A DNA stretch of 64,000 nt, taken from contig CM035232.1 in NCBI GenBank assembly GCA_020226215.1, positions 60,645,220-60,709,219 on the forward strand, written 5' to 3'. The position numbers were made by a program, and so were the translations under genes. This DNA is from Sindora glabra. Taxonomy: Eukaryota > Streptophyta > Magnoliopsida > Fabales > Fabaceae. Shown here in pieces: positions 26,801-38,726 of the stretch; the stretch's first letter is position 1, and each line of letters begins with the position of its first letter. The notes below the pieces were generated by a model. That model saw only the letters and a list, made by a program, of their open reading frames with translations. It was not told where the DNA came from and did no database searches.

Positions 26801-27420
26801 AAAAAAGGCTACTAGAAGCTTCTATCCTTATCTCACACACATGCTAACTTCCCTTGGCTAGAACTTTGGCAATTAGCATTTACTTTTTCCGTATAAAATA
26901 CTAGTGTCATTTAGAAACTCTATCTTAATATCTTTCTTACAATAGATTTTTTAAAGCATAGGTATATTGAGGACCTTAAAATATGTCAGCAAAATGATGA
27001 GAGCATAAATCACTTGTTTATGGCCTAAAATTTTGCAAAGTTTATTTAGTTTAGCTATCCATTAGCTATTCATATAGATTTGATGCAGCCTATTTACATT
27101 AAGAACTAGATTAAATTGTGTTTATAGAAAGGGATCAAACAATAGTGAATTTCATAAGTAATTAACTATTCTTATAGTAGAAAGTTTGTATGTAATTTAG
27201 CTTACGAGGAATTCAAAGGTTTTTTATAGCTAGAATCTAGATCCTCTTATAGTATTAAAACAAATACAATACCTAACCAGAGATTATGGTAAGTTTAAAC
27301 AAAGCTCTGTGGTTGCTCACAGTGTTGTGCAACATGTATTGAGTGAAAATAGAAATAGCACTTGCAAATTTTTAGATTCCTATAATAGATTTGGGTCTAC
27401 AGCAGGAAAATAAAAACTCA
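19293..27420 (+). mobile_element. LINE (non-LTR) retrotransposon relic, tandemly duplicated and interrupted
   Basis: Heavily decayed LINE ORF2. A unit of about 1,046 bases (19293-20338) is followed directly by a second copy starting at 20339, interrupted at 20569-24378 by a gypsy solo LTR and resuming at 24379. Both copies carry the endonuclease-RT linker, with KELEHKLYLHQTT- and NRDHNT-like sequences. Only the second copy continues into reverse transcriptase: HCHPDKMSMRDSFIVKFF (about 25190), KLDLDKAYDSISWKFI (about 25540), and YQDDPLS (about 25710), where the family has GLRQGDPLS. Stops are frequent. I place the right end near 27420 only because recognisable text fades. Confidence 0.7.
20569..24378 (-). 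repeat. Ty3/gypsy solo LTR (family A/B), copy A
   Basis: Read on the minus strand it starts TGTAATATGCC and ends GGGTTATGATA. The flanks TTTTC (20564-20568) and TTATC (24379-24383) fit a 5-bp target duplication with one change. An (AT)n tract at 23813-23844, probably at the promoter, is followed on the minus strand by a GC-richer, CT-rich leader (about 23630-23140), then a long AT-rich tail. The second copy at 60752-63475 has the same order. The other LTR and the internal region are absent, as after LTR-LTR recombination. Minus-strand frames in the leader (23401-23625, 23069-23296) are not recognisable proteins. Confidence 0.75.
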
Positions 27421-27429
27421 TCAGCATAA

Positions 27430-28633
27430 TGATAAAACCTTTTTAAAAAAATTTAGAATTTTATTTTATGAATGAAATAATTAATTAATTAATTATAATA
27501 ATAATTGGAACAAAATTCCATGTGGGGTGGATAAATTATAATAAGAAAATATGGATGACATATTAGGTAAAGGAGAATTAACTAGTTTATTGAAAATTAA
27601 ATGAGAATTTTGTGTAAAATAGTTGAAAAAATATAACTAAAATAAAATGCTTAGAGACTAAAAGTGTTTAAAAGATAACACATGAGTATAGAAAAGATTT
27701 AGAATACTTTTTGAAAATGCCCAACCTTTGACTCCTTTTTCCTTCCCTAAATTTTTAGCCATCCCTTATTTCCCAAAATTTCCAAATTCTAAACATTAAA
27801 CTCCTTTCCACTCTTATTAACTTCTTCTCCTTCCTTTTCTTAATCTATGTCCTTAACCAAGTTAAAAAGAGTCAATCTCATTAAATCCTTTATATAAATA
27901 AGCTAAAATTTCCTTTAATATTTAAGTTAACAAGGGAAATAATATGAACTTTACTCTTATTTTGATGATTTAGGAACTAATAACCCTTTACTTTCATCCT
28001 TTTAACACCTTCTCTGTACTAGGTGAGTGAACAATCAATCCCTACTTTGACAATTAAATTGAATCTATTTGGTTTAAGTTAAAATTTTACATTTTTAATG
28101 AATATATGAGAAATATACTTGATTGTGACATTTGACTAAAATATTTGTTGATTTTAGTATATTTTTCATGCTATTTATGATTGATGATGAGTGAAATATG
28201 GTTGGTGGTTCATAAATGCATTTGGATTAAATTTTGGTTGCATAAACAATGAAAATCATGCTAGAATCTACATAAATTAGTGTAATAGTCAACAATGGCC
28301 TCAGAATTGCTCTTTATAGAAGTATAGTTGACTACTTATTGAAATTTTTAGCCTTAAAATGTTTGCAGTCGACTAGATAATCAATTATAGTTAGAGCTTG
28401 CTCTCTAAAAGACTGTAGTAAAGTATATAGCCAATTATTTAAGAAGAACTCACTCTTTAGAAGTTTATAGTTGACTATGACCCACTTTAGAAAGGTTCAT
28501 AGTTAATTATATGATTAACTACTTGGTAAGAGTTTTAGCCATTGAACTCTTTGTAGTTAATTACATAATTAATTACCTTTAAAATTTTCAAGAATAATAG
28601 TATAATTGGGGGTCTTATGAATCAAGTGTTACA
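27430..28633 (+). repeat. degraded gypsy-type LTR (family C, copy 1)
   Basis: Starts near TGATAAAACC and ends in GTGTTACA. The first 300 bases resemble 37959-38260 by eye (shared blocks such as TGGATAAATTATAATAAGAA against TGAATAAATTATGGTGAGAA), a pattern known from Tekay/Del-like LTRs. Between 28280 and 28590 it carries spaced TAGTTGACTA-like palindromes. Borders are approximate and no target duplication is evident. Confidence 0.45.
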
Positions 28634-30524
28634 TGATATTATGTATAATTTTTATATGATGTTACATGAAAGAAATAAGATGTGAAGCCATGCAAAGAGG
28701 CATGGAAATGTTGCAAATTAAATTCTTAATTATAATTGAGATTGAATGTGATGTGTTATAAGAATTAAGATGAGGTTGGTGTTTTACACATGACAATCAA
28801 ACATTAAATTTAGTAACTACTTATGAGGCATAAGATTAATTTGGAGCAATAAGGATAAACTTATGAAAGATAAGGATGGATAAAAGTTACAAGAAGATTT
28901 GCCTGCTTTCTTTTCTTCATTATTTTTGTGTCTTGTGTGATGTCATTATAGGAAACTACACTTTTATCGATAAAAAATTTTTATAGGAAAAAGTAATTAT
29001 TGCTTTAAAGTATTAGTTATGACACTCACTTTAAATTATCAATAAATATCCTTATGTCATATTTGTATTATTTTTTAATAGCCAAGTGATTCATTGTAAA
29101 GGATAAAAAAGTTTTCATAACAAGTAAGAAGAAGGTTGGCTATCAAAAAACGTGTTTCTATTGAAAGATGATCAAAAACCCTTAACTTTTTCTTTCTATT
29201 TATATTTATTTTGAATTTAAATTTTAATTTATTCTACCATAGAGAAAAGATAATATCTATTCTCATTCTACAAACATCACTCTAAGATAAAGCTTTAAAA
29301 TAATGGCAACAATGGCTTCAAATTTGTGTTTTCCTTTGTAATTCTTCCTAGTTCACATATAAAGCTTTGCATTTTGTTTTCCTATCAAGATTCTTTATGA
29401 TTCAAGCTTTTGATTCAATTAAATTTTCTTAAGGTTCTTAATTCTTAAGCCTCATAAAGTAGAATGCTTTATTATATTTTTCCTTCTTCTAGTTTTAATG
29501 GATATCTACATGAAATTCAATTTTAGATTCCATAAGTTGTCATTTTTTTTAATTTATGGTACCTTACTTTTATTTAATTTAGAATTTTTTTAAACTTCTT
29601 TTCTATGAGGTTTAGATATGTTTTTTCTTAACATGAATTTTATAATTCCAATTACCCTTATGCTTAATCTCACATTATAAGTTATATCAATATTAGCTTT
29701 ATAAGATTTAGGTCTAGGAGGAAGCTAACTTTAAATATATCCATCAATAATAATTTCATTGGTGTATCTCATTTTAGAAGAGTTAGGCATCTTAAATTCT
29801 AACAATGAACCTTTAAATCTTTCTAAAACTAATATAAGGATAAAAATTTAGAGGTAGCTTAGACAAAAGTCTCAATTTATTTCAAGTTTTCTTAATAGTG
29901 ACAAACTTTTTTTTTTAATAATGGGAATAGTAAGTTTTTTGTCCTTGCATGCATACATACATTTATAATAGGCTACCATTTAGTATCTGGGGCTAGTTGT
30001 ACTATAAAGCAAACTTAAATAGAGATTATATAAATAATAGTGATGCTTATTTCTCTTTTAATATTACTACCTGATTGATTCACAATTATTACTAGAATTA
30101 TTGTAGATTTTTTTAGTAAGGATTTTTAATATATTATATAAAATATTGTTACTTATACAATCTTTATTCACAATGAGAAAAATTGATTAAGGTGAATGTA
30201 TTCACTTTTATTTCCATTTATTTTCCTCCATATAAGAGGTGTGACTTCTTTTGCAATTATTTGATCTACATGTAGTAATTGTAAGTCATCCAAATATTCA
30301 ATTTGAATTTTTTATTACAAATAAAAAATATTTAGATTCCTATAAAAAAGTACCAAACTATTAGCTCTTTGTTTGTAGTGAATGAGAATTAAAGAGGTTT
30401 GATAAAAAGTGAAGATACACCATTTTTATTTGAAGAGTTTTTAAACATAATGTGTTGTAGTAACTTTTTTGGTTCTAAAACTATCACTTGTATTAATACA
30501 TATATCATAATTTCTAATTTCTAG
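28634..30524. other. AT-rich interval, probably LTR tail and unrecognised debris
   Basis: 28634-28910 may still belong to the preceding LTR. Beyond it I see no frame, RNA gene or element end before the MULE target duplication at 30525-30533. Confidence 0.4.
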
Positions 30525-30533
30525 TATTTAAAA

Positions 30534-30746
30534 GGTCAAATTGATATTCTACTCCTTATACTTTACAAGTTTTTTTAAATGTTTGAATTGAATACTTATA
30601 GTTTATTTTTACTTCTAAGTGGGTGCTCACCATTAGTGAAACTTATTTTCCATCCGAAAATGATTGATTTGTGAAATAGAGAGATAACATGGTAGAATTT
30701 TTTCTAGGTTGGATAGCAACTGAGGCAAGGGCATCTAGGTAAGCTC
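30534..30746 (+). repeat. MULE left terminal inverted repeat
   Basis: Matches the reverse complement of the right end over about 200 bases, including ACTTCTAA, CATTAGTGAAACTTATTTTC and GAGGCAAGGGCAT. TIRs this long mark the TIR class of MULEs and usually contain the promoter. Confidence 0.88.
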
Positions 30747-31199
30747 CAATTTGGCTCCGAAATTATGGAGTTTTTTGCTGCAAAATGATTGTACATTTGG
30801 CCAATATTTTAGCTCTTTCTTTTTCCCTTGGATTCTTTGAATGTATAGAACTATTGCCTACGGTTTCTTCTTATGATAAGGAGCTTAGCACATGGTGGGC
30901 CATACCAAAGAGGGGAAATGACTAGAAATGACTAAAATGCATCAGGGCTAAGGTGGGACTCTTCTACTGTTGTAGTCAGGCAGCTTCATTTCTTGTAAAA
31001 TTTCCTAGTATATTTGGTTGTTATTTAGTTGTTTAACCTACGGCTTAATAAGCTAATGGTTAGTTTTACTTTTTGTAATTGATATTGAAATGCATTTTGT
31101 TTATTATGAAACATAACTACTTTTAACTCAACAAATTGATTAAGTTTTAATTTTTGTTTAATTAGTTAACAATTAGTCATTAAATGTGATTAACCTTTT

Positions 31200-33290
31200 G
31201 AAAAATTTACAGCTTTAACTTCAAACTTTACCTTTGACAAAGTATTTCAACTTACAATTCATCGTGAAGGGAAATTTGTTAGAAAGAAGTGCATAAAGTA
31301 TATTGGGGGTGAAGAAGCTATAATGAAAGATTGTTTCTTAGAAGAATGGTCTTTGCAAGAAATAGTTATATTTATAAAAGAATTAAGATACAAAGGCAAT
31401 GTTAAGATTTGATATATGAATGACATTTATGAACTAAGTTTTGCATAAGAAGTGAAAAATGATTTGGAGACTTTAGTAGTGACTAAGATTACATTGTAGA
31501 GAAATTACAAAAATGCTCACCTATATATTTCTCAAAGACACAATAATGAGGAGGGGATTGTTCTCACCTTGCAATCCATTATATCTATATCACAAATTGA
31601 AGAAAGGCTAGAGGGTAGCTTGGATGAGGTTAGCAATTCAGAAAGGCCAAAGAGATATTTAGTTCGAAGTGGTTGCTCAATTGGAGTTAACAAACATATC
31701 ATTAATGGCTTTGTAGAGATTGTAGTGAATAAGGATATTGGAGAATATGATTCTACAATAGATGAAGACCATGAAGGAAATGAAAATGATGATAACTCTA
31801 TAAGGGACATTAGGTTTGATGATTCAACTAATGAAAAGAATGATGATGAATGGTTTAATTACTATGAGGACCAAGATTTACATGGCAATATTTGACTTAA
31901 AATGCCTGCTACTGGGAATAATGGTGGATGTGAAATGCATTCTATTGTGAATGTTGGTAGATATGAAGTGCTTAGTGAAATGAATGTTATTGAACTTTTA
32001 ACCTAACCTAACATGCAACCAATTAAAGAGCTAGATAGCAACTATGAGTCTGAGTCTTTAAATAGCATTGAGCTTAATGATGACAATGATATTAAGGAAG
32101 TTGAAGGGTCCAAATACCCAAAGTTTAATCCTACAGAAATAAGCAAGGATTATAGATAGGAATAGGGATTAAGGTTTATATCCATTAAACAATTCAAGGA
32201 TGCCATGAGAAAATGGTGCTTATTAAATGGTAGGTACGTATAATTTAGGCCTAATGACATAAAAAGATGCAGGGCAAAATGTATAGTAGAAAATTGTGAT
32301 CTTTTATACTTTATTAGTAAGGTTAATGGTTCTAAAACTTATCGATTAAAAACATATAATACTAAGCACACTTGTGTGAGAACTATTAAGGGAAAACTAG
32401 CATCTATTGACTGGGTTGCCAATAAAATCATAGAATACAGTAGAAATAATAAAAAATGAAGTTGGTTGATATCATTGATATTATGAAGAGCAAATACATA
32501 TGTGAAATTTCTACCATCAAGAGAAATGGAATGGTATATATAATAAGCAATATGAAAAATTGTGGGATTATAATGATGAATTGAGGAGATCAAATTCGAA
32601 CTCAACCATAAAGCTATTGTTAAAAAGGTCATCACTCATAGTTCTTCCAAGGTTTCAAAGGTTTTACATATGCTTAGAACCAATGAAATGTGGTTTCTTG
32701 GTAGCTTGTAGGCCTATAATTGACCTAGATGGTTATCACTTAAAAGGCATGTACAGAAGGCAATTGTTAGTTGCTATTGCAAAGGACCCTAATGATGAAT
32801 ACTTCTTACTTATTGTTATAGTAGTAGAAGCTAAAGTGAAGGACTCATGGTGTTGGTTTTTGGAGTTATTAATGCAAGACATTGGTGCATTAGGTAGACC
32901 TTTAGTTTTTATCTGAGACTAATAAAAAATAATTAAATTATTTTCCTAATTACTTATATGCACCTCTTTCATTCATTACTTTTTCCATATTTTTTACTTA
33001 GTAATAAGTTGTTGCACATATATTAGGGATTAGTGATTGCATTTGCTAAAATTATACCATAAGCAGAGCTCAGATATTGTGTATGTCATATTTATACAAA
33101 TGTAAAAAAAAATATGGTGGAAGGGCTATTATTATGGACTTAATGCTTATTATAACTAAGGTTGCCTACTATAATGAATAGGATAGACATATACAATAAT
33201 TAAAAAAGATCAAGGCAAGGGTATTTAATTTGGTATCAATAAGGAACTCATTTCCTTGCAAACTCAGATATTTTTTTTTCAAACTAATGT
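31200..33290 (+). pseudogene. MuDR-type transposase, decayed
   Basis: MULE transposases cut and rejoin the element ends with an RNase-H-like DDE core. Visible in order: an N-terminal block (IHREGKFVRKK, YIGGEEA, IKELRYKGNVKI; 31260-31420); an acidic linker (open frame 31569-31895); the DNA-binding part (GLRFISIKQFKDAMRKWCL, NTKHTCVRTIKGKLASIDWV; 32165-32420); the core (WDYNDELRRSN, MKCGFLVACRPIIDLDGYHL, EAKVKDSWCWFLELL; 32560-32900); then fragments resembling CVCHIYTNVKKN and MDLMLI.TKVAYYNE (33070-33190). Stops and shifts separate these blocks. The LDG aspartate is present, but the rest of the catalytic domain and the zinc-binding end are lost. Confidence 0.85.
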
Positions 33291-35160
33291 TGGTGCAGAA
33301 CATCTATCATAAGCAAAGTCTATAACATAGCAACAACTTTCATGTAATGAAAATCTGTAACATTTATCTCCTCTAGTGTACTTCTCTTACAAGCAAAGTC
33401 TTTTAGTAAAGGTAAAGAACATAGTTTAGAAAGTGTGTTGCATTCAAGTAAATGAAGGTCAGTCATCTTTGCAAATTATTGTATTCATGAAATCCACTCA
33501 TAAAAACTTCAAAAAGATAACTTGAATATAAAGACTCGAGTTCATTTTATTGTCTCACCTAAACACCTTAGGTAATTTTGGAGAAGCTTTGAGTTAACTA
33601 ATAAACAAATAACTATCGATAGTAATGTATTTCACATAATCATCGAGAGTTATAATGCAAATTACATAAGATTAAATATTCTATCATTTCAACTCTCAAT
33701 AACTATGTTTCTTGCATATATAGAGGCATCATATAGTTAAAGACTATATACCAAGATTAACATAGACATCGTCATTAACTTTAACATAAAATTATGCATC
33801 CCAAGTGTCCACTGCATGGATAAAGAATGATTTTATTTTTTTTGAACACTCTTCAAGTGCCTTCATTTGATTTTCCTATAGTGCAAAGATAAAAGCCAAT
33901 GGCATGATATATCTGCTCTAAAAATTCTTATTTTATATACACCCAACTTGATATATGCATCCACATATAAATCAATTCTTATCACACATCAAAAAAGGAA
34001 AAAACCAAAACTACTAAAATGTATGTTACATATACATTACCAATCCCTTTGCCGTTCAAAAGAAAAGTTTGAAGTTGATATTAAGGTGTCAATCTTCTAT
34101 AGAATTCAATTACTCTATCAGGCTAAGACTTTTTTACAAGGCAAAGTATTTAAATCCATAATTCTGGCTTCACTTGTAGTTAATAGTCATAGAGTTCCAA
34201 AGGCTACTATTAAGAAAAAATGTAGATAGATGGATGTTTGCTGCTAAGATGAGGAGTTCTAATAATAGTTAACTACTTCTTGGTGAGATTCTAGATTATA
34301 TAGATACACCGACATCTTTGCATGAAGCTTTGAGTGGAAAGCTTAATTTAGGTTCTGACTAGTCTGCTAAAGTTACAGCTCTTAATTATTTTGGTTTAAT
34401 TATGTTCTAGTTTAAAATAACTTTTTGCTTTAATTAAATCTTGGGTTTTATATTTTAATCTTACAGATCCTGCATTGTTAGCATAACTCTAATTTAATTT
34501 GATTTTTTATTTTAGATCATAACTCTCTTATATTTTGCTACTTTCTAAGTTTACAAATGTTGCATTCATGGCATACCTTTATTTGTTCTTTTGTATATCT
34601 GATTATGTTAATATCATATGGTTTCTGGTTTTATCATATTATCCTCTAGTTTTATACATGTTAACTTGCATTGATTTGTCATATTATCCCTTGGTTTCTA
34701 GTTTTATTATATTATTTTCTAGTTTTATCATACTATTTTTGGTATATTTGTCATTGAATGATACATTTTGAATTGCATTAATTTAGAATAGTCATTTTTA
34801 AAACCATGACAACATCTAACAGTTAAATCAATTATATAACAAGTAGCACTTCTAAGCACAGGATCATAAAACTAGAATAAAAAAACCTTTAAATCCATCC
34901 TAATCATTACACATAATTCTCCTATATTACATAAATAACCATTTCATTCATAATAAAGGTTCAAATACATCTTGCAGAAAACCAAGAAAAATTTTCTAAA
35001 AATATCCTAATCATTACATGTAATTTTGCTATGTTACATTACAACCTTCCTAAAACTTGAAAACATAAACACAAATCTCAAAGTGAAGATATCATTACAT
35101 TATATTATAGTGAATAACCAAAAACCACTACTTAAAATATATAACTATAAACAACAATGC
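33291..35160. other. MULE interior without a recognised gene
   Basis: AT-rich sequence between the two converging genes. 34600-34760 is a low-complexity run of repeated TAGTTTTAT(C/T)ATA(T/C)TAT-like units. A short frame at 33948-34229 is not recognisable. Confidence 0.45.
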
Positions 35161-35567
35161 CTAAGAAATTTCCAAAAGTAAAACTAACTTTTTCAACATG
35201 CTTTGTAGCTCAACTATAGTCTTCTTATATTCTTGTATAACCTTTCTAACATTATCATTAATTGGGTTGTCAACCAATTCAAAGTAGCCACATGACCAAA
35301 CTTCTTGTAGGTGAACCTTATTAACAAAATCAACAAAGTTGCTTTATAAAAAAAAATAAAAAACAAACAGAAATAAACCTCTGTTTTCATATTACATACC
35401 TTGTAGTTTCTACACCTAAGGAACCTTCTTCTTGGGTTTATCTTTATTTTTTATGTTAGCAAAATTAGCGTCTCTCCACTGGCACAATAATGTCATCTAA
35501 TGCAACTAGCAATTGAGCTTGATGCTGAAGCATTCATGCTTCCTAAGGCCATTGAGTGCTCAATCAT
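35161..35567 (-). pseudogene. GRF zinc-finger protein, two exons (At4g04775/At1g43920-like), broken in exon 1
   Basis: Read on the minus strand from an ATG at 35567. Exon 1 (35567-35400) encodes a serine-rich start, then HYCASGETLILLT and INPRRRFLRCRNYK, the first half of a GRF zinc finger. It has two in-frame stops; the first (TGA) lies where a zinc-binding cysteine is expected. An 83-base intron (35399-35317) has GT and AG ends. Exon 2 (35316-35161) is fully open: SCGYFELVDNPI, a helical stretch NDNVRKVIQEYKKTIVELQS, and a TAG stop. GRF fingers bind single-stranded or structured nucleic acid in other proteins. The gene starts about 220 bases from the right TIR and runs toward the transposase. 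Confidence 0.78.
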
Positions 35568-35573
35568 CTTTGA

Positions 35574-35840
35574 CAACAAGCCCTAACTCCTGTAGAAAAA
35601 ATGAAATAAGCTAGGAAGAGAACAAAAATAAAATAAGGGAGGAGGACAATAATTATGCCCCTATCTTGGTTGCTGTCTAACTTAGAAATATTATGCCATG
35701 TCAGAACAAGCCCTAACTCCTACAAAAAAGAAAAAAAAACAAAATGAGCTAAGAAAAGAACAAAAATAAAATGAGAGAGAAAGACAATAGCAATGCCCCT
35801 ACCTTAACTGTTTTCTAACCTCAAAAAAATTCTGCCATGT
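35574..35840. repeat. 130-base tandem duplication next to the MULE right TIR
   Basis: Two copies, each starting ACAAGCCCTAACTCCT (35574 and 35704, period 130) and sharing the AACAAAAATAAAAT and ATTATGCCCCTA/CAATGCCCCTA blocks. The second copy overlaps the inner part of the TIR, so the inner TIR sequence is partly present twice. Confidence 0.75.
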
Positions 35841-36014
35841 CATCTCTTTGTTTCATAGATTAGTCATTTTTAGATGGAAAATAAGTTTCACTAATGATGG
35901 CATCTAATTAGAAGTAAAAATAAACTATAAGTATTCAATTCAAACATTTTAAACTATAGGTAGCTATTTCAAAAAAAACTTGCAAAGTATAGGGAGCAAA
36001 ATATCAATTTAACC
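35830..36014 (-). repeat. MULE right terminal inverted repeat
   Basis: Inverted partner of 30534-30746, ending ATATCAATTTAACC at 36014. It has about 26 extra bases (near 35955-35980) compared with the left copy. Confidence 0.88.
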
Positions 36015-36479
36015 TATTTAAAAATAATTTGTACACTATCTTAAGTGTGATCAATATTTTTCTTAAAAACTCAAATAGTCATATTTGAAAAATTATTTTA
36101 TTAAGTTATGAGTTGGCATTTTCTAACAATAATAACATTTTGAAATATTATCAAGGACATTATATAAATTTGTGAGTTGCACTCTTTAACCATTTTCCAT
36201 GTTTAGTATAACAATTTATGATGTGAGACCTAATGAAAGGCATTTTACTATGTTTGAAGAAGGTAACTACATAAGCAATTGCCATCTTCATACCTTACAA
36301 GCTTTTTTTAAGTGTGAAATGTCTAATTTGTATTAAAAATATTATAGTGGCTTACATTGTGGGCATATTTTTGGTTTATGTTAGTCATGTCACCTCTATT
36401 TAATTTTATTTAATTTTGTGGTGTTATAATTTATTCTTTAAGTGAAGTGAGTTTCTTGATTGATTAAATATTATTGATT

Positions 36480-37958
36480 AAAACAAAAGAAAAATATTAT
36501 TGCTCAATTTGAGCTAATCAAGCAATGGTAAAATACAATTGTATGATTCTACTTTCCAAATACTACTTGAAATATACCTTAAACTATTAATGATTTTAGA
36601 AGATGTAGTTACAGACTCACTTTTTAGAAAGTAATTATGTCTTAAATAGAATATTTCGTGGTGAATGAGTACACCAAAGTTTGCTACTACTTGATTATGA
36701 TATATTAAAGCATCAAGTTTAGCTATTAAGATGATTCTCATTAATATTTTTACAATCCTTTTAATAATTCACTTTTACAGGACACAAACAATACTTTCAA
36801 AGTGCCTAAAGCTCAATCACACCAAGTTCTTTCTTAAACAATCCTTACACTAAGTTTCTTTCATACTTTAAACCCATTACTAACACAAGTATTTATTACC
36901 TAATAATACTTGTTTAGCAAAGAATCTTAATCTAACTTTAACACAAAAACATATCTTGTGTAGGAAAAAAAAACCTAATAGAAAAACAATCATAAATTAG
37001 TAATAATCCTAATTTGAATTTTATAATAATTTAAAATAGAAAATAATAACAAATTAGTAATTATTATAATTTGAGTCCAATTTTAAAATCTCCACCTTGT
37101 CATAAATTATATCTCTTCACTTAAGAATTCTGGTGAGAACTAATTTGATCAAAATCTTAACAAAGGTCAATTTCTTACTTTACATTCTTCGTTTCATTGT
37201 ATGCTTCATTATTTATATATTCCAAAATTGTATTTCTTATTAACTTGTATAAGTCTCCATTAGTCTTCTTACCTTTTGTAGTGATCAATGTACCTTTAGT
37301 GATTTTCAAGACTCTATCTTTAGTAGAATATCTATATCCTAAAGCATCTAATTTATACAAAGAAATTAATTCTTTTTAAAAGCTAACACATATCTCACAT
37401 CTTTCAAAGTCTTTATACTACCTTTATACAACTTAAATTTCACATTACTAATACCATTCACATTCATAGTATCACCATTAAGCATCTACATAATTCAAGT
37501 TAATAATTATTATACATATCAAACATTTTCTTATTAGCACAAACATGAATAGAGCAAGCAAAATCAAATGGCTAATAATCATCAAGATCATTTTGATACT
37601 CATAATTCATTAAAATCACATGATCTTCATCATCTTGCTCGACAGCAATACCAACAGTATTAAATTTAAATTCTTTTTTCTCTTTGATTCCCTTAAAATC
37701 CTTTAGATCATCATTTAACTTTTTACACATCCATTTAAGATGCCTTTTCTTGTGCTAGTAAAAACGCTTTTTGTCCTTATAATCTCTCACCAATACTCTT
37801 TAATTAAATCTATAAGCCTTTTTATTTAGGTTGCCACCATGATATGTGCTTCAACCTTAAACATCACTAGCCATATAAATAGTTTTCTTCAATTTAATGG
37901 TAGGATTTTTCAACTTTTCATTCTTTAATATAACAGAAATTACATCTTCCATCATAAG
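36480..37958 (-). mobile_element. copia relic with large internal deletion
   Basis: Minus strand, from 37958 downward: a gag remnant (MMEDVISVILKNEKLK), a decayed zinc knuckle (FYWHKKRHLKWMC), a protease remnant (PFDFACSIHVC), and a GAG-pre-integrase block (MYKLDALGYRYSTKDRVLK, KGKKTNGDLYKL; 37175-37360). Integrase, RT and RNase H are missing; sequence jumps near 37130 to a polypurine-like GACAAGGTGGAGATTT (about 37105-37090) and then a probable LTR (about 37090-36480). The 5' side is cut off at 37958 by a gypsy-type LTR start. Confidence 0.7.
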
Positions 37959-38726
37959 TGTCACACCCTTCTTAAAATTTTCAAATTTACAAAATTTTAT
38001 TATACAATGAAAAAAGGAAGTAATCAATTAATTTTAATAAAACAATTATAATGGGAAGAAATTATATGTGGAATGAATAAATTATGGTGAGAAGATATAA
38101 ATGAAATATTAGGCCAAAAAATTTATTAATTTAATAAAATTTAAGAAGCATATTTTGTAATATAGATGAGAAATGATGGGTAAAGTGAAATAATGGAAGA
38201 TTATAAGTATTTATAGATAAATATGTGAATATAGGAGAGATTTAGGATATAGTTTAAAAAAAAACCCTATTCTTGTAAGTTAAACTTCAATGCCCTTGGT
38301 TATTATTCCTTATTTTTCCACTTTTCAAACTTTAATCCCCATTTTTCTCTTAACTCCTTATCTTCTCTCTTAATTAAGCCATCACAAAGCTACTTCCATT
38401 AAGATTTCATACAAAAGGTAGGATTTTTTTAACTACTAACTTCCCCTAAGTGTTTTTCCAATCCTTTTTTAAGATTTAGCCATTAGAAGGTTTTGGTTCA
38501 AAAAAAGATTTTGAACCTTAATAAGAAATTCTTAGGATTTTGGATGACTAGGGCTAAAAGACAACCAAATTAACTTTTTAGCTTCTCTTTTATTTTTTAG
38601 CTTCTCTTTTATTTTTTAGCTTCTCTTCTATAATAACTAAGTGAACATTCTAACTTTATTTTAAGCATTTGATTAGTTTTTGCTTGATCTAGTTTTGAGT
38701 CTTAGTCTTTAATGGATATATAAGGT
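37959..38726 (+). repeat. gypsy-type LTR fragment (family C, copy 2)
   Basis: Starts TGTCACACCCTTC, a typical Tekay/Del-like LTR start, and resembles 27430-28050. Near 38570-38635 a 22-base unit containing TTTTTTAGCTTCTC is repeated three times. The right end is not defined; another LTR-like start (TGTAACACTG) follows at 38727. Confidence 0.5.

Larger units (their letters stand above)
30534..36014 (+). mobile_element. Mutator-like element (MULE) with long TIRs and 9-bp target duplication
   Basis: Both ends start GGT(C/T)AAATTGATATT read inward, and both are flanked by TATTTAAAA (30525-30533 and 36015-36023), a perfect 9-bp target duplication typical of MULEs. The inverted repeats extend about 200 bases (30534-30746 against about 35790-36014), with a 26-base insertion in the right one. 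Inside are a decayed MuDR-type transposase on + and a GRF zinc-finger gene on -, converging. Total 5,481 bases. Ends are well kept while the transposase is broken. Confidence 0.92.
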
